Shown in pieces: positions 21,522-32,435 of a DNA stretch of 64,000 bases (its first letter is position 1; each line of letters opens with the position of its first letter). The DNA comes from Isoetes taiwanensis. Its lineage: Eukaryota; Streptophyta; Lycopodiopsida; Isoetales; Isoetaceae. The translations under genes and the position numbers were made by a program. Where the stretch lies: positions 3,379,487 through 3,443,486 of the forward strand of contig JAJEKV010000049.1 of the NCBI GenBank assembly GCA_021234155.1. Direction: 5' to 3'. The notes below the pieces were generated by a model. The model saw nothing but the letters and a program-made list of their open reading frames with translations. It was not told the origin of the DNA and searched no databases.

Positions 21522-21860
21522 ATGGCATTACAATTCCTTATTTTTGTGCCCCCTTTTTGCACCTAAATTGTCCTATCAAATGCGAGGCTCTTTCATTATC
21601 GTCAACTCTCAGAGCTTGTTCAACTACCTCCTGTAGTGCTTAATTACCCTAATGGCCCTCTTCTATCTGGAATAAAATCCTTAATGTTTATCTCATATAG
21701 GTAGTATGGATCCTTTACTCCTGCTCAAAGGCCTATCGTCAAGGATTTAACGAATCAAAAAAATTCCTCTGTTAGTTCATAGTGGAAAAAGACTGCGGGC
21801 TATAAAGATGGTGCATGAAAATCTGTATTGGAATCTGTCATGGGATAGAGTCATCTGATT
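21522..21860 (+). pseudogene. EXO pseudogene psi-2 of block I
   Basis: ATGGCATTACAATTCC at 21522 corresponds to the EXO signal peptide. It is followed by RQLSELV, a region matching VVLSYPNGPLL in shifted frames, SFTPAQRPIVKD with its downstream VSSWWKKTAGYKDG, and SVLESVMG. The order follows residues 1-115 of the intact proteins on the plus strand. Multiple stops and frameshifts make it non-functional, and the C-terminal two-thirds is absent. The same pseudogene is present at 59304-59690. Confidence 0.85.
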
Positions 21861-22137
21861 TAGTATACTCACTTATGACAAAAGTGAATTAAGTTCACGC
21901 TATCATGTTAAGGTACGAAGTTGCACGAAAGAGTGGGTGATACCTTATTTAATACATGCATGAGTAGGACCATTGCATAGAAGAATAGAAGATTACAGTC
22001 TAACCCTTGATATATTTTATTACGAAACTACTGCATATGCCATATAAAGTAGAGTTTTCAATTTTCAAATCAAGTACCTTTTTTTTTAAGGGTAAGAGTG
22101 TTTATATATAAATACAAGTTTATTATTATTTAGGGCC

Positions 22138-22375
22138 TACACATTTCCCCTAGAATTTCAAAGATTATCCCAAGGTTAGCATATATTTTCGAAGATTCTA
22201 TGTATATTCTCCTAGATTCCCTTAGATTATATGAAAAATCCTTAAGATTCTCTAGGATTCCATTAAGATTCTTCCACATTATGAGAGTTTATCCCAAGAT
22301 TCCTCTAGATTCCCCAAGATTCTGTGTATATTCTTCTACATTCCTTTAGATTCTATGGTCAAGATCTCACTTTCA
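22138..22375. repeat. Degenerate AGATTC-rich repeat
   Basis: Short units such as AAGATTC, TAGATTCC and CTAGGATTCC recur about every 10-12 bp for over 200 bp, with a higher-order unit containing AAGATTCT(A/G)TGTATATTCT seen twice (about 22192 and 22317). No coding capacity. Confidence 0.6.
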
Positions 22376-23520
22376 AGATTCGACGCTGCAAATTGAGTTG
22401 ACCGATTTATGTGCACCACACATCAAAGTGTGTTTATCTCTACACAAGTATATTGTTATATAGGTATCCATGAAGTTGACTATATGAAAAGCACGCACTA
22501 TAAATGATATAAATATCTTTAGCCCCTTTTTGTTAAAATTCCATGAAGATCTAAATTGTCCGATAAAAATAGCCGGTAGAAATAATAAGATTCTTAAGTA
22601 CAGGATCGAGATCAATTGGCAATCAAGTTCGCATGTTTTGATTTAGAATTCATTCGAACCTTTATAGCCACGCTATAAAGTACATTATAGCCTGTTTCTA
22701 CCTCCAGGCTACCGAAGTTGTGAACGTTAACTTGTTCTAGCATCGTTATATTTCAAAATCATCTCAATTGGGAGTGCAACTTTAGGCTACTGAGTTAACC
22801 CCAGCATCTATGTATAATGTGCCGACACACATTTCCAGCCTACTGAAGTTGTGATTCTTTTATGTCAATTGATCCAAGTTCCAAACTTCGGTTTCTGCGT
22901 CCTCGGTCATCTTATTTTTAAAACCTTCCTAAGTATGACCATTCTTGTCAGAGCGTTCTAAATAGCAAATGAATGTTGACGTTGTAGTTGTAGATAAAAC
23001 CAGTTTGTTATTGGATTAAACATCAATGTAACTTAGCACACCGCAGTATTCAATCGTGCTTTGATGATTGTTTTCTAATGCTAGTAAATTAAAAAAGCAC
23101 ATTAATGACTCACTGATCTTAAACACTTACACCATTTTAAATGGACTAAGCTAGAGTATGCATAACTAAGTACCTAAATAAAGCAGTATTTCAACTACTC
23201 AAGCTAGTGCCATCGATCAGCGATAGTGGTAGAGGATGGTTGGATGATGGAAGGTTGCGCAATGAGAAGGCTGTACAATGGAATGATCTACTCTGGTAGT
23301 GGACAATTACATGTTATTACACCCTTATGCATTGGTATCAACTGCTTGTGAGGCCATTGATTTAGAAACTTCTAATGATTCAGCTGACCATACCAGCTTA
23401 CAAACTGAATCTTTAGATTTTAGGTTTTAATGCCATACAATATTCAACACAGCCAAAAATATACATTGGGAATGTTCAACGGGGTAGTGCCAGTTGCTGC
23501 CATTGATCGCGCATCCAAAA
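22376..23520. other. No recognised gene
   Basis: AT-rich sequence with a short repeated phrase CTAC(C/T)GAAGTTGTGA at about 22709 and 22839. No supported gene or RNA. Confidence 0.4.
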
Positions 23521-23526
23521 CCTCAA

Positions 23527-24400
23527 TGCATAGAAATTGAGAAGGGAAGTTAGAAGTAGAATGCTCCAAAGTGATCAATAACTTGGCATAAGAATCACTG
23601 ATCAAAATTGTGGAGCTCCTCAAATTTATCTGGAGATAAGCACATCTGAGTGTGAGATGGAAGCAAAACTTAAGAAACACTCAAAATTCATGTGGCTTAA
23701 CATTTCAAAATTCAATTCCTATCACTAGATTTCGCTGGCTTATTTTCCAGCTCAAAACTTTACCTTCTGCAATTACATCTTTTATACACATCTGAGTACA
23801 TCTTGCTGGCAATCTGCAAATATAAGAAATACCCAATCTCTTGTCGTTTAACAATTCCACCTTCGTCCTACCAGTAGATTTTTGGCGGCTTATATCCCAG
23901 CTCATAACTTTCGTTTCTGTAATAAAAGGAACACCCAATCTGTTGTGGTTTGACAATTCCACCTTCTTCATACCAGAACATTTTGGTGGCCTATGCCCCA
24001 GCTCAGAAGTTTCCCCTCCGTAATAACACTGCTGGTATTTGAAAATGCAAGCACAGAACTTTCCTTCTGCAGTTATGCCTTTTACACAGATCTGAGTATA
24101 ATGTTGCATAGAAGTTGAGAAGGGAAGTTAGAAGTAGAATGCTCCAAAGTGATCAATAACTTGACCTAGGAATCACTGATCAAAATTGTGGAGCTCCTCA
24201 AATTTATCTGGAGATAAGCACATCTGAGTGTGAGATGGAAGCAAAACTCAAGAAGCACTCAAAATTCATCTGCCCTAACATTTCAAAATTCAATTCCTGT
24301 CACTAGCGCTGGTTCCAGCAAAACTTTCCCTTCTGCAATTACATCTTTTATACACATCTGAATACATTTTACATCTTTTATACACATCTGAATACATTAT
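23527..24400. repeat. Nested direct repeats, periods 580, about 104 and 29 bp
   Basis: A block of about 270 bp starting GCATAGAA(A/G)TTGAGAAGG at 23527 recurs at 24107 with few changes. Between them a unit of about 104 bp containing ACAATTCCACCTTC and CCCAGCTCA is repeated. At 24342-24398 TACATCTTTTATACACATCT is tandemly duplicated. No coding frame survives the units, so the minus-strand ORFs here are treated as chance. Confidence 0.75.
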
Positions 24401-25748
24401 AGCTTAGTATTACTCAGGCCCAAGTATTATTCTTAGTTAAGATCCATAGACAGCTTGCATACACTTGCTATGGCAAAGTGTAATATCAGTGAGATACCAG
24501 AGCAAATGCAACGAATGAAAGTAAAAAAGTTGAAAGAGACACAACGAATCTACTTGAAACATGCAACTCTTACCTTTGATTCTACATCAAATTTAGCAAA
24601 ATTTACACCAGTTTGAAGACAAAATCCGGCAAATCGCTTCCCTTGAAGCAATGTAGGCTGTCAACAAAGTATTGGCCAAGACGAGGAAACAAATTGCAGA
24701 AGCAGCATAATTCCATGCAATCACAGCGGCAATCGTGTTAATAAGTTTAAACCTGCTACTTAACTTGGACGGATGGGGTCTTCGACAACATAGTAGAGGA
24801 CGGCACTGTGGCGCTCCCTGCCTAAAACTTGCAAATTAACAATTTATTGCTTCCACAATCTGCAGCAGTAAGACATGCAGAGATTCAAAACAATCCAAGG
24901 CCCATTATTACAGTTTTTTAACGTTCCAAGCAGTTTCAAATGCCTCATATATATCCATAGAACAACAGAAATAGAGGAATAGTTTTAAAGCAAATTATTG
25001 AATAGCAAACTATAGAAGCTAAAACACTACCATGTCTGTAATGAGCTGACAAAATTGTTGTCACAATTTGGTGAAGTCAATTCGAAACATGCAAGTTAAA
25101 GAGCAAGACAGGAGACAACATGCTTACATGTGATGTTCACCTAACTCTGCCATAGCCGGCCTCTAGACAATAGATAGCTCATTGCTCAAAGTGCAATCCC
25201 ATATTAAAAGACCTTGGGCTTTCGGAAGAAGATGCCCAACCCACCAAAATAAGATTCTGCAGTAGAAAAGCAGATGCGTCAGTTCTTGTAGAAATAGGTA
25301 CCGATTTTTTTTTTTAATTCTTGTTTTGCAAAGACATTCAAGCGCAAATATGAAATGATTCGTCCCTGAAGTTAGATTAGCTGAAGCTTGTGAATGAAAT
25401 GGCCGAAATCCGCAAAGCGATTTTTAAAATGGAAGCCAAGGCCGGAAATTGAAGGCAATACATTATAACCTGCATTGTATGACTTTTTGACAGTACACTT
25501 GCATAACCTGCACAGAACATATAATATTTAGCAGGGTTGCATAAACAGAAGCTTTCTCAAAAGTCTCATTATGAAATCTTCAGATACATGCACAGTGTGT
25601 ACGCCGGTATGGTCTTCCAGCACCGTAAGAGAATGGGAAAATTTCGCAAGCAACGAATTTTGCAAGCAAGGCCCTCCGCTGGTTGAGCTCTTTGCTAGAT
25701 TATCAGCTGGAGAGTGAATCGTCCCTCCGTATCTTAGCCGCTGCCCAG
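24401..25748. other. No recognised gene
   Basis: AT-rich sequence without credible ORFs. A 13-bp T run lies near 25304. Nothing supported. Confidence 0.4.
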
Positions 25749-25753
25749 TTGTA

Positions 25754-25962
25754 TGTTAATATATTCCACCTCAGCAATATAGGCCACGTCATCAATGTGA
25801 TGTGGCAATCCACATAAAGAGTCATGTCTGTTATGAAGAGTCGCATCTGTTCATGTAGGAGTCTATATATCAGGCTACGGTGGGAAGCCTGTTATCATCA
25901 AGTTTTCTGTTATATTCAATATATCTGCATTGTAGTTATTCCTCTGTCTCCATATTTTATCA
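25754..25962 (+). repeat. 5' LTR
   Basis: Starts TGTTAATATATTCC and ends ATTTTATCA. A TATATAT box at 25864-25870 is the likely core promoter for the genomic transcript. Confidence 0.95.
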
Positions 25963-25975
25963 TGGTATCAGAGCC
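25963..25975 (+). promoter_or_regulatory. Primer-binding site for initiator Met tRNA
   Basis: TGGTATCAGAGCC begins directly after the 5' LTR. It is the canonical plant Copia-type primer site, complementary to the 3' end of initiator methionine tRNA. Confidence 0.95.
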
Positions 25976-26003
25976 TGCATACTCTTGATCCTGGGACGCA
26001 GCT

Positions 26004-27428
26004 ATGAAGGAGGAAGTAGGAGAGCCACCTCCATCGAAATTGAAGAAATCTAGGAAGAAGAATTCGCTGAAGAATGCCTTGAAGAAAATTAATACTGTGT
26101 CGAAGAAAAGAGTGAAGGTATTTAAATGGTTCATAACTGCATGTTTTCCCTCCTGCATTCCGGAAGAAGGGAAGGATGATGCCAAGAGCGGTTATGCCAC
26201 AAAAGGGGCCCTGATGGAAGACCCACAAAATGTTGCTGCCGTTGAAGCAGAGTCTGCAAATGCGGTCAAAGAGGCTGCAGAAGAAGTAGGGATGTACAGC
26301 AAGGGAGGGACGCCTCCAGAATCTGCTGCAGACCCTAGGCAGATTGCCAAGAAGAAATTCGGTGAAGCCATGGCTCTAGTATTCTTTGCCGAAGAGGAGG
26401 ACTGCGCACAGAATTCCGCTGCAGAAGAGGAAGATAAACTTCCACAGAAGGAGACGCCAGAAGCAATGGCCGTTAGGAGTGTTGCCATAAGTTTCTTTTC
26501 AAAAATGGATGCCACAGGGATTCCAGTTGGGGTCGAAATTGCAGACCCTAGTAAGCCTGCCGAAGTTGCAGAAGAAGCCGTTTTGGCTGTTGGAGATTTA
26601 TTCGCTGCAGACCCATTCATGACAGAAGAGGCCGTTGTGGAAGAGGTCGATTCATTGCTGTTTACAGATGGGGCCGTGATGGCAGATGGATTAAGAGGCA
26701 AATCCACCAATGATAGGGTCGGAATTGAAGACCCACTGAGGCCCGGTGCAGAAAACCCACTGAGGCATAGAGAATTTACCCAGAATCTCTGGTTTCGCAG
26801 ACCAGCAGAGGCAGATGGCCAGCAGAGGGATGCCGTTGCCCTAAATGGGAAAGTTCCAGAAGAATGGATTTCTAAGACGCCTCCAGAGTTTGATGCAGAC
26901 CCGAAGCAGATGGCCAAGCAAGAATTCATTCAAAATATGGCTTCACTGAAGGAGAAGGATGCCACAAATTTTGCTGAGATCCTTGAAGCCCTAAATTATG
27001 GTCAGAAGATAGCTTATGCAGCACCCGTTGGAGATGACGCCAAGAATAGGGCCGCTGGTGGAATTGGCACAGAGGACGGGTTAGATCTCCCAAAGTTACA
27101 AATTGAGGATGATTATCCTCACAAAAGTGATGCATCTATTCGAGAGTATTATGCCCAACCCATCACAGATATCAGTTCCTGGCTAGATCTTGCTTATGGG
27201 AGTAGTATTATGGCAAGCAAACAGAATCAACGTGAAGGACGATTGACAGCCGTTGAAGACCCTGTATTGCTGAAAGATATTGCAGAAAGATTTGTTGGGG
27301 TGCAAATACGCCATAGTATTGGCGCCTTTCATCGTGCAGTAGAAGAAGCCGTTGAAGATAAGGACAATTCTTTTGGATCTGTAGCAGTTGCCAGAGATTT
27401 GGATGGGACCCATATAAGTGATAGGTAA
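26004..27428 (+). CDS. Unrecognised 474-aa protein carried inside the LTR element
   Basis: The intact frame begins 29 nt after the primer-binding site (context GCTATGAAG). The N terminus is strongly basic, with KLKKSRKKNSLKNALKKIN (about 12-30) and a second Lys cluster, a likely nuclear or nucleic-acid-binding signal. A hydrophobic Cys segment FITACFPSCIP follows. The remainder is acidic, Ala/Glu-rich and probably helical. One motif occurs twice: PPESAADPRQIAKKKF near residue 103 and PPEFDADPKQMAKQEF near residue 293, pointing to an internal duplication. No zinc knuckle, protease or polymerase motif is present. It may be a highly diverged Gag or a host gene captured by the element. Codon integrity over 1.4 kb in a young insertion suggests it was functional in the source copy. 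Confidence 0.7.
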   Translation: MKEEVGEPPPSKLKKSRKKNSLKNALKKINTVSKKRVKVFKWFITACFPSCIPEEGKDDAKSGYATKGALMEDPQNVAAVEAESANAVKEAAEEVGMYSKGGTPPESAADPRQIAKKKFGEAMALVFFAEEEDCAQNSAAEEEDKLPQKETPEAMAVRSVAISFFSKMDATGIPVGVEIADPSKPAEVAEEAVLAVGDLFAADPFMTEEAVVEEVDSLLFTDGAVMADGLRGKSTNDRVGIEDPLRPGAENPLRHREFTQNLWFRRPAEADGQQRDAVALNGKVPEEWISKTPPEFDADPKQMAKQEFIQNMASLKEKDATNFAEILEALNYGQKIAYAAPVGDDAKNRAAGGIGTEDGLDLPKLQIEDDYPHKSDASIREYYAQPITDISSWLDLAYGSSIMASKQNQREGRLTAVEDPVLLKDIAERFVGVQIRHSIGAFHRAVEEAVEDKDNSFGSVAVARDLDGTHISDR

Positions 27429-27533
27429 ATAGTTGAATGTGTACAGATCAAGGGAGGGACTACAATTCCAGTTGAAGATACAAGAGATGAGAAGAAAATT
27501 TTACAAGTCCTTCAGATTCACCAGGTATCATGC

Positions 27534-27875
27534 TTGAAAATAATTGAAATGGCTGCTCTAATTATGCTAATGTTTATGGGGGAGCATTCCAAAGAAATTA
27601 TTGAGCAATTATTGAAGATTAAGGGGGAGAATCGGATAAGTTATAATCTTCAACAATTATGTTATGAAAGAGAAGCAGTGGAACACTCTCCAAGATCTCA
27701 ATTGTTGGAGATCTTATTTCATAAAAGGAACTTGAAGAGTGTACAGCTTCAACAGAATGCTCAAGCAGCTCAAGCACATTCATGTGCATGCAACTTCAAA
27801 AGGAAGATCAACAGACAAACTAACATGAGCCAAAGGTGGCTCACTTATATTCCTGGACATGATGATTTTGGTTAG
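27534..27875 (+). other. Second ORF in the LTR element, unknown
   Basis: A 113-codon frame follows the main ORF before the polypurine tract, containing HSKEIIEQLLKIKGENRISY and RNLKSVQLQQNAQAAQAHSC. It has no known motif. Purine-rich blocks around it (27575-27585, 27619-27629) resemble the AAGGGGGAG runs near the 3' end of Copia elements, so it may be residual non-coding 3' sequence. Confidence 0.3.
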
Positions 27876-27888
27876 CTGAGGTGCTAGT

Positions 27889-27900
27889 CTTGAGGGAGGG
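27889..27900 (+). promoter_or_regulatory. Polypurine tract
   Basis: TTGAGGGAGGG abuts the TG of the 3' LTR and is the expected plus-strand primer. Confidence 0.85.
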
Positions 27901-28117
27901 TGTTAATATATGGCAATCCTCCACCTCAGCAATATAGGCCACGTCATCAATGTGATGTGGCAATCCACATAAAGAGTCATGTCTGTTATGAAGAGTCGCA
28001 TCTGTTCATGTAGGAGTCTATATATCAGGCTACGGTGGGAAGCCTATTATCATCAAGTTTTCTGTTATATTCAATATATCTGCATTGTAGTTATTCCTCT
28101 GTCTCCATATTTTATCA
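27901..28117 (+). repeat. 3' LTR
   Basis: Identical to the 5' LTR except for an extra GGCAATCC near the start and one A for G in GCCTATTATC. The extra octamer also occurs about 47 bp downstream in the LTR, so it may be templated. Confidence 0.95.
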
Positions 28118-28122
28118 TTGTA

Positions 28123-28584
28123 GACGAAATGCAAACCACAGTAGCTTATGAACAACACCTTTGCCTCAGCTCCAATTATACCCCCTGCCATAAGGACACA
28201 ATTACTTCATTAACATACATCATTAGTCCGAGGTCCCAGATAATTCACATCAAACACAATGATCAAGGATAAACACAGCGATCAAATGCCTCTACCTCTA
28301 GTGCTACTGTGTTTCTCCAGACAAACATACATACAGGACGCAACACTTATCAAAGTATCAAACAACACAAAAATGAAGACAGACTAGACGAAAAACCGAA
28401 TGAATATGAACGTGAAATAGACATGCAAGAGAGCAGCACCTCATCCTGTCTATGCAGCCACGGCACCACCTGTCGCCTCCATCCATTAAAGAACATCCTT
28501 TCGGCAGCCAAAAATTACTGCACGAGCCCATTCCTCCCTAGTCGTTCTAGCCTTGATCTGTTCTTTGATTCCTTTTCCCCGTAG
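28123..28584. other. No recognised gene
   Basis: Sequence flanking the LTR insertion; only short frames, nothing supported. Confidence 0.4.
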
Positions 28585-28781
28585 CTCATCCATCGCGGTA
28601 AATGTCGGACGCTGACATGTTATAGCCAGCCTTAAATGGCGAAAAATCCGCTAAGTCCACAAAAACGCCGTGTAATTTTTTTTGGGCGTGGCTATAACAT
28701 GTCAAACACACGGATATACCACGGATATGCCCGTGGGTATAACATGTCAGCGTCCGATATTTACTGCGCTCCCTCATCCAT
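28585..28781. mobile_element. MITE, about 179 bp, with 9-bp target duplication
   Basis: Terminal inverted repeats of about 30 bp match at 28 positions: GCGGTAAATGTCGGACGCTG at 28595 and the reverse complement of CAGCGTCCGATATTTACTGC ending at 28767. CTCATCCAT flanks the element at 28585-28593 and 28773-28781. A second inner inverted pair, GACATGTTATAGCCA and TGGCTATAACATGTC, lies inside. A 9-bp duplication is typical of Mutator-like elements; assignment is inference. Confidence 0.85.
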
Positions 28782-29096
28782 AGGTTAGTTTCCATTAAAG
28801 ACACCATATTCCCTAGCTAGACTCATTACATGCAATAAATTCCTAACCTGTCTTTGCACCTTATTTGTAGTTTCTTGGCAATTTCGATCCCCATAACCTC
28901 CTAGATATATTTAAGCGCCGAGATTGCACCTCCCCTGTGATCCAACGGTTTAAAGATGGGGGGCATGCCCCCCATGCATGCCCATACATGCCTATACACT
29001 TAAATGTGCGGCCAAGATTCAACCTCTCGGATTCGACGGCCTAGATGAAGACCAGCGACTCATGTGTCCCACACATCAAAGTGTCTTTATATATAA
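28782..29096. other. No recognised gene
   Basis: Short stretch with a C-rich CATGCATGCCCATACATGCC segment. It includes CCACACATCAAAGTGTCTTT, also seen in similar form near 22415. No gene. Confidence 0.4.
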
Positions 29097-29658
29097 AATG
29101 ATATAAGCTAAGATACATCATGTCCCTAAACAGATGAGGAGAGAATTATAACCAGATATTGTGCTCTAGAGAATATCACCTCTTCTTCCCCACCATGTGG
29201 ATACTATAATGGGGATCACTTGTCTTCACCAGATAGTGGGTACTACAGAGTGAATTAACTCCTTTTTCACATCTGGAACCACTAAAACATTTAGCTCTGG
29301 ATAGCTAGCTGACTTACCATTGCATTATTGACATCAGTTGCATCCGTATAATCCCTATTGAATCAGTGATATCTGAAGAAGGAATAGGACCCTTCCAATT
29401 TTCCTAGCCTATCCAGCTCTCTGTTATATCTTTTATCTTTTTATCGTTATATGAAGATAAATTCAATTGTGAAAACCAGGCAAGGAGGAGAGAGAGAATA
29501 TAAGACAAAATGAAAGAAGGGCCACATCAGGCATCTCCATTAAGCACCAAAATCACAATACAATGCTGAAAACAGGGGCAGAAGAAACTAAGGTTCAATG
29601 GAATGGGAGGAGGAAGCCAACAAGAGTTCCATGGACCTAGGATTAGTAGGACCCAAAC

Positions 29659-30640
29659 TTAAAGCATGAGAAGCCAATAGTTATTGCTGGAGAGACGGGC
29701 AAACATAGCCATCTTTGGCTGAATCAAAGCGCCAACGCCCATGAGCTTTGAAGATTCTGTCTGGAATGTTGAAAGCAACTGCTGAAGTTGCACCCCCGCT
29801 TCTAGCCGAATGGGTGCTAAAGGCTCTCGCATCCTCTCCAATGGCAGAAAGGCAATGCTCAGGATCTCAAAGTGGTGTAAGACACAAGTTTTCTCCTCAG
29901 AAATTACACCTCGACGTGTAATACGAATGCCTCTAATCAAGTGGCCACCCTTAGGGCCATTCGCACGAACAAAATCACCCAAATGCAACAATCTCTTCAA
30001 TAGGGCTACATGGCAATAGGGACCAAAAAGGCAGGCAATAGTGGCCCAAGCTCCCACACCTGTTTGGTCAGTCTTAGAGGAGCGGATGAAGAGGCTCGCA
30101 TGGGTATCCAAGATCAAAATCTCATTTCAAAACAAGGCTAGAAGTTTTTTGTTGCGCAAAGCCACAAAAACAAGGACAATGGACGTGCATTTCATAACGT
30201 CCAGAAGAGAAGCTAAGGGATATGCAAATTGTCAAAGACCATATGTGGCAGGATATGTTGTTTCTTCTGGATCAATGGGGTGGACATATCCCGAGCAAGG
30301 CCAACTAGAGGTTGGTTGGTAGCCTTTGAAAACCCGGCAAGAAGATGATGGAAACCAATAGAAGCAATGGTGAGGTACAGACATGGGTTGATGGATTCGG
30401 AAAAGAAGTCAAAAGCATGGTCAAGAAAGGGCAAATTGTGGGAGGGGGAGAAAATCACGACCCTTCGCTCTGCACCAATTCTTAAAGAGGGACCAAGCAT
30501 GCTGATAACCCCTCAAAGTGTTGTCAGACCTAGAACACATCAAGAACTTCTGGAAAGAATCCATCAACTCAAGCACCTCAACATCACCATCCAAAGCGTT
30601 CCAAAACTCTGAACAAAAAACCTCTGCACAAAACAAAAAA
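29659..30640 (-). pseudogene. Tyrosine recombinase of DIRS copy III
   Basis: An N-terminal core-binding part reads SDNTLRGYQHAWSLFKNWCR (about 30520), then IASIGFHHLLAGFSKAT in a shifted frame. The catalytic part has LFIRSSKTDQTGVGAW (about 30060-30100), THSARSGGATSAVAFNIPDR (about 29800) and FKAHGRWRFDSAKDGYV (about 29730). These supply the beta-hairpin Lys region, H-x-x-R, the second His and the candidate Tyr of the family. The segment with the first catalytic Arg is deleted here but present in copy IV. At least two frame changes and a deletion make this copy inactive. Confidence 0.85.
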
Positions 30641-30778
30641 ACTCACCTAGTTAGTATTGACGATCCGTAAAGCAATAATAGGACTCATTGGTTTGTGGCA
30701 TGGCAGCTTTGAAGATGGGCTCATCGTAAGACCTCGTCTGCCCGCCAAAAAGTACAAGTGATCCACAATAGCAGAGTC

Positions 30779-31445
30779 CTAGTCTCCAGCATCATTATCT
30801 AACGAAGGCCACCATGGAGCTGACTCCCAATGAAAAATCACCAAAGTACAATCGGCTCGGCAGGCTTTAGCAAAGGAGAAGGCTTTAAACGTCAAAGCAC
30901 GAAGGGGAAAACAATAGCTATTAGTACCATGCCAAGTCTGGGCAAAAGCATCAGATGGACAAGGGTCTCCTGGAATAGGGTGCCAACAATTAAATTTAAG
31001 AAGCAAATGGTTATTCAAGTTAGCAAAACGATCCCAGTCATGAGGGCCCCAAGCTAGGTCAATGATACGAAGAACTTCAGGTGCTAAACCGTAATTATCA
31101 AAATCCCTCGGTTTAGACAGGTAATCGGCCCACTGGTTGAGACTACGAGGGATCCATGCAGGTTTGAGGATATACTATGACGAAGACAAAGGGTGAAAAT
31201 TCTGAGACACAAACAGTGGAGAGTCGGAACTTGAGATCCACTATTACTTAGAATGTTATGACAAACCGAAGGTCCAGTATCAAAGTTTATTTGCAGCCTT
31301 TGAGACTACTCCCAACGAAGAGCAAATGAAAGGAATATCAGTAGTCTCTGTAGCAGCACCAGCTAAAATCAAATCTTGGATGGCAGATTGGAAAAATGCA
31401 ACATGTTGGCCTACAAGTTTGTGATTTGGTCTAGACCAAGTTGTG
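30779..31445 (-). pseudogene. DIRS reverse transcriptase/RNase H remnant
   Basis: Minus-strand frames give FFQSAIQDLILAGAATE and SSLGVVSKAANKL, the start of the reverse transcriptase. They are followed abruptly by RNase H sequence: AWIPRSLNQWADYLSK (31106-31170), PEVLRIIDLAWGPHDWDRFA and DAFAQTWHGTNSYCFPL with SAPWWPSL. The N-x-x-AD and W-G-x-x-x-D-x-FA boxes and the PWWP-L ending are characteristic of DIRS/Ngaro polyproteins. The reverse transcriptase palm with its YxDD box is missing, so an internal deletion removed the polymerase core. Confidence 0.8.
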
Positions 31446-31817
31446 AAGGTGGGGCATCTAGCTAGGGAAGCTTATAACCATTAAAGATCCAATTCAACAT
31501 CATGGCACTATTATAAAAGGTCTCCTAGAAAGAGAAGTGCAACTTCAAACGACTACTAAGGGAATGGATAGGGATCGCAAAGACAAGTTTCTCATCTGAA
31601 CATCAGCATCACCACATAAACAATAACTTAGAACCACAGGTAATAATAAACCACCGTATGAAAAGTAAAAACTCAACAAGATATAAATCTTAGAAAATGA
31701 TACCAAATGCTAGAACTAGCACAAGAAATTGAACATTTGCCTGTGAACATGAGAACAATTGAAACACAAATTTAGACCCAGTTATTATTATAGAACGCAG
31801 CATTAGCATTCGTTGCC

Positions 31818-32435
31818 ATAGGGAGACGCAGTTACTGGGGGGGCAGGAGAAATGAAAGCTCTAGCAGGGCACTGTTCAACCATATGACCCAGCCTCTGAC
31901 ATACTAAATATAAACCCGACATTCCGTAAGACCGCTTCTGTCTACCCTGGCTGGAAACCCATTCAAGAGCTAATTTACAGGCTTGTCACAACCTCTTATC
32001 ATAATCAGAACTAAAAGCCCCCAGTTCAAAGCATGCCACCTTCAGGCCATCCCTATCCCTTATGAGTACTACTTGTTTGCTCTCACATTCAGCAAACACA
32101 TTCTCCTTCTCGTTGAGAAAATCGAATTGGCATACATTTCCCTTGAACGCTTGCATGCGCGCCTTCTTGCTCTTCCGCTCAATCTCAAGCTGCAATGCTG
32201 AAATCTTTGCATCCAACTCGCCCAACTTATCATCTCTGTGAGCAGCAAGCCTCTGTTCCATTCCCTTCGCCCAAGCCGGGGCACGAGTCTGGTCTTGAAC
32301 ATGTTCCTGAACCTGTTCCTCTCACGCATCCAGGATGCTATCCTCCAGCCCATAACACTCTCCCAGTGGGCACTTTCCTAATATGATAGCCGCAGCCTTG
32401 GCCGCCGCAGTCCTAGCAGTAGAGCCTCTAGGCAT
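31818..32435 (-). pseudogene. Gag-like ORF with degenerate zinc knuckle
   Basis: From an ATG at 32435 a single minus-strand frame runs MPRGSTARTAAAKAAA, a helical charged middle (LDAKISALQLEIERKSKKAR), and LYLVCQRLGHMVEQCP near its end. The last segment fits the C-x4-H-x4-C part of a CCHC knuckle, with Tyr where the first Cys would be. Two in-frame TGA codons (32322-32324 and 31986-31988) interrupt it. Position 5' of the RT remnant fits a Gag role in RNA packaging. Confidence 0.6.

Larger units (their letters stand above)
11049..22130. repeat. Segmental duplication block I (paralogue of 54193-59955)
   Basis: Sequence from GCTTAGGTGGCC onward is collinear with 54193-59955 in the same orientation. 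It covers a minisatellite, the EXO gene, an AT-rich stretch and two EXO pseudogenes. Block I is longer because it holds extra sequence at 11850-12655, 14078-17564, 18304-18417 and 19292-20153. The EXO proteins differ at four residues, so the duplication is fairly recent. The first 506 bp are also present at 45402-45907 in tandem copy A. Confidence 0.85.
25749..28122 (+). mobile_element. Complete non-autonomous LTR retrotransposon
   Basis: The element has a 209-bp 5' LTR (25754-25962), a primer-binding site, an internal ORF of 474 codons, a polypurine tract and a 217-bp 3' LTR (27901-28117). Both LTRs start TG and end CA. It is flanked by a 5-bp target duplication TTGTA at 25749-25753 and 28118-28122. 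There is no protease, integrase, reverse transcriptase or RNase H, so it must be mobilised in trans. The LTRs differ by one substitution and one 8-bp indel, indicating recent insertion. Confidence 0.95.

Noticed and set aside
23705-24109. 134-codon minus-strand ORF
   Set aside because: It spans imperfect direct repeats, has no start context or motif, and its repeated unit is better explained as a minisatellite.
26192-26929. 245-codon minus-strand ORF within the LTR element
   Set aside because: It is a shadow of the plus-strand 474-codon frame, Ser/Ala-rich because of the complement of Glu/Ala codons.
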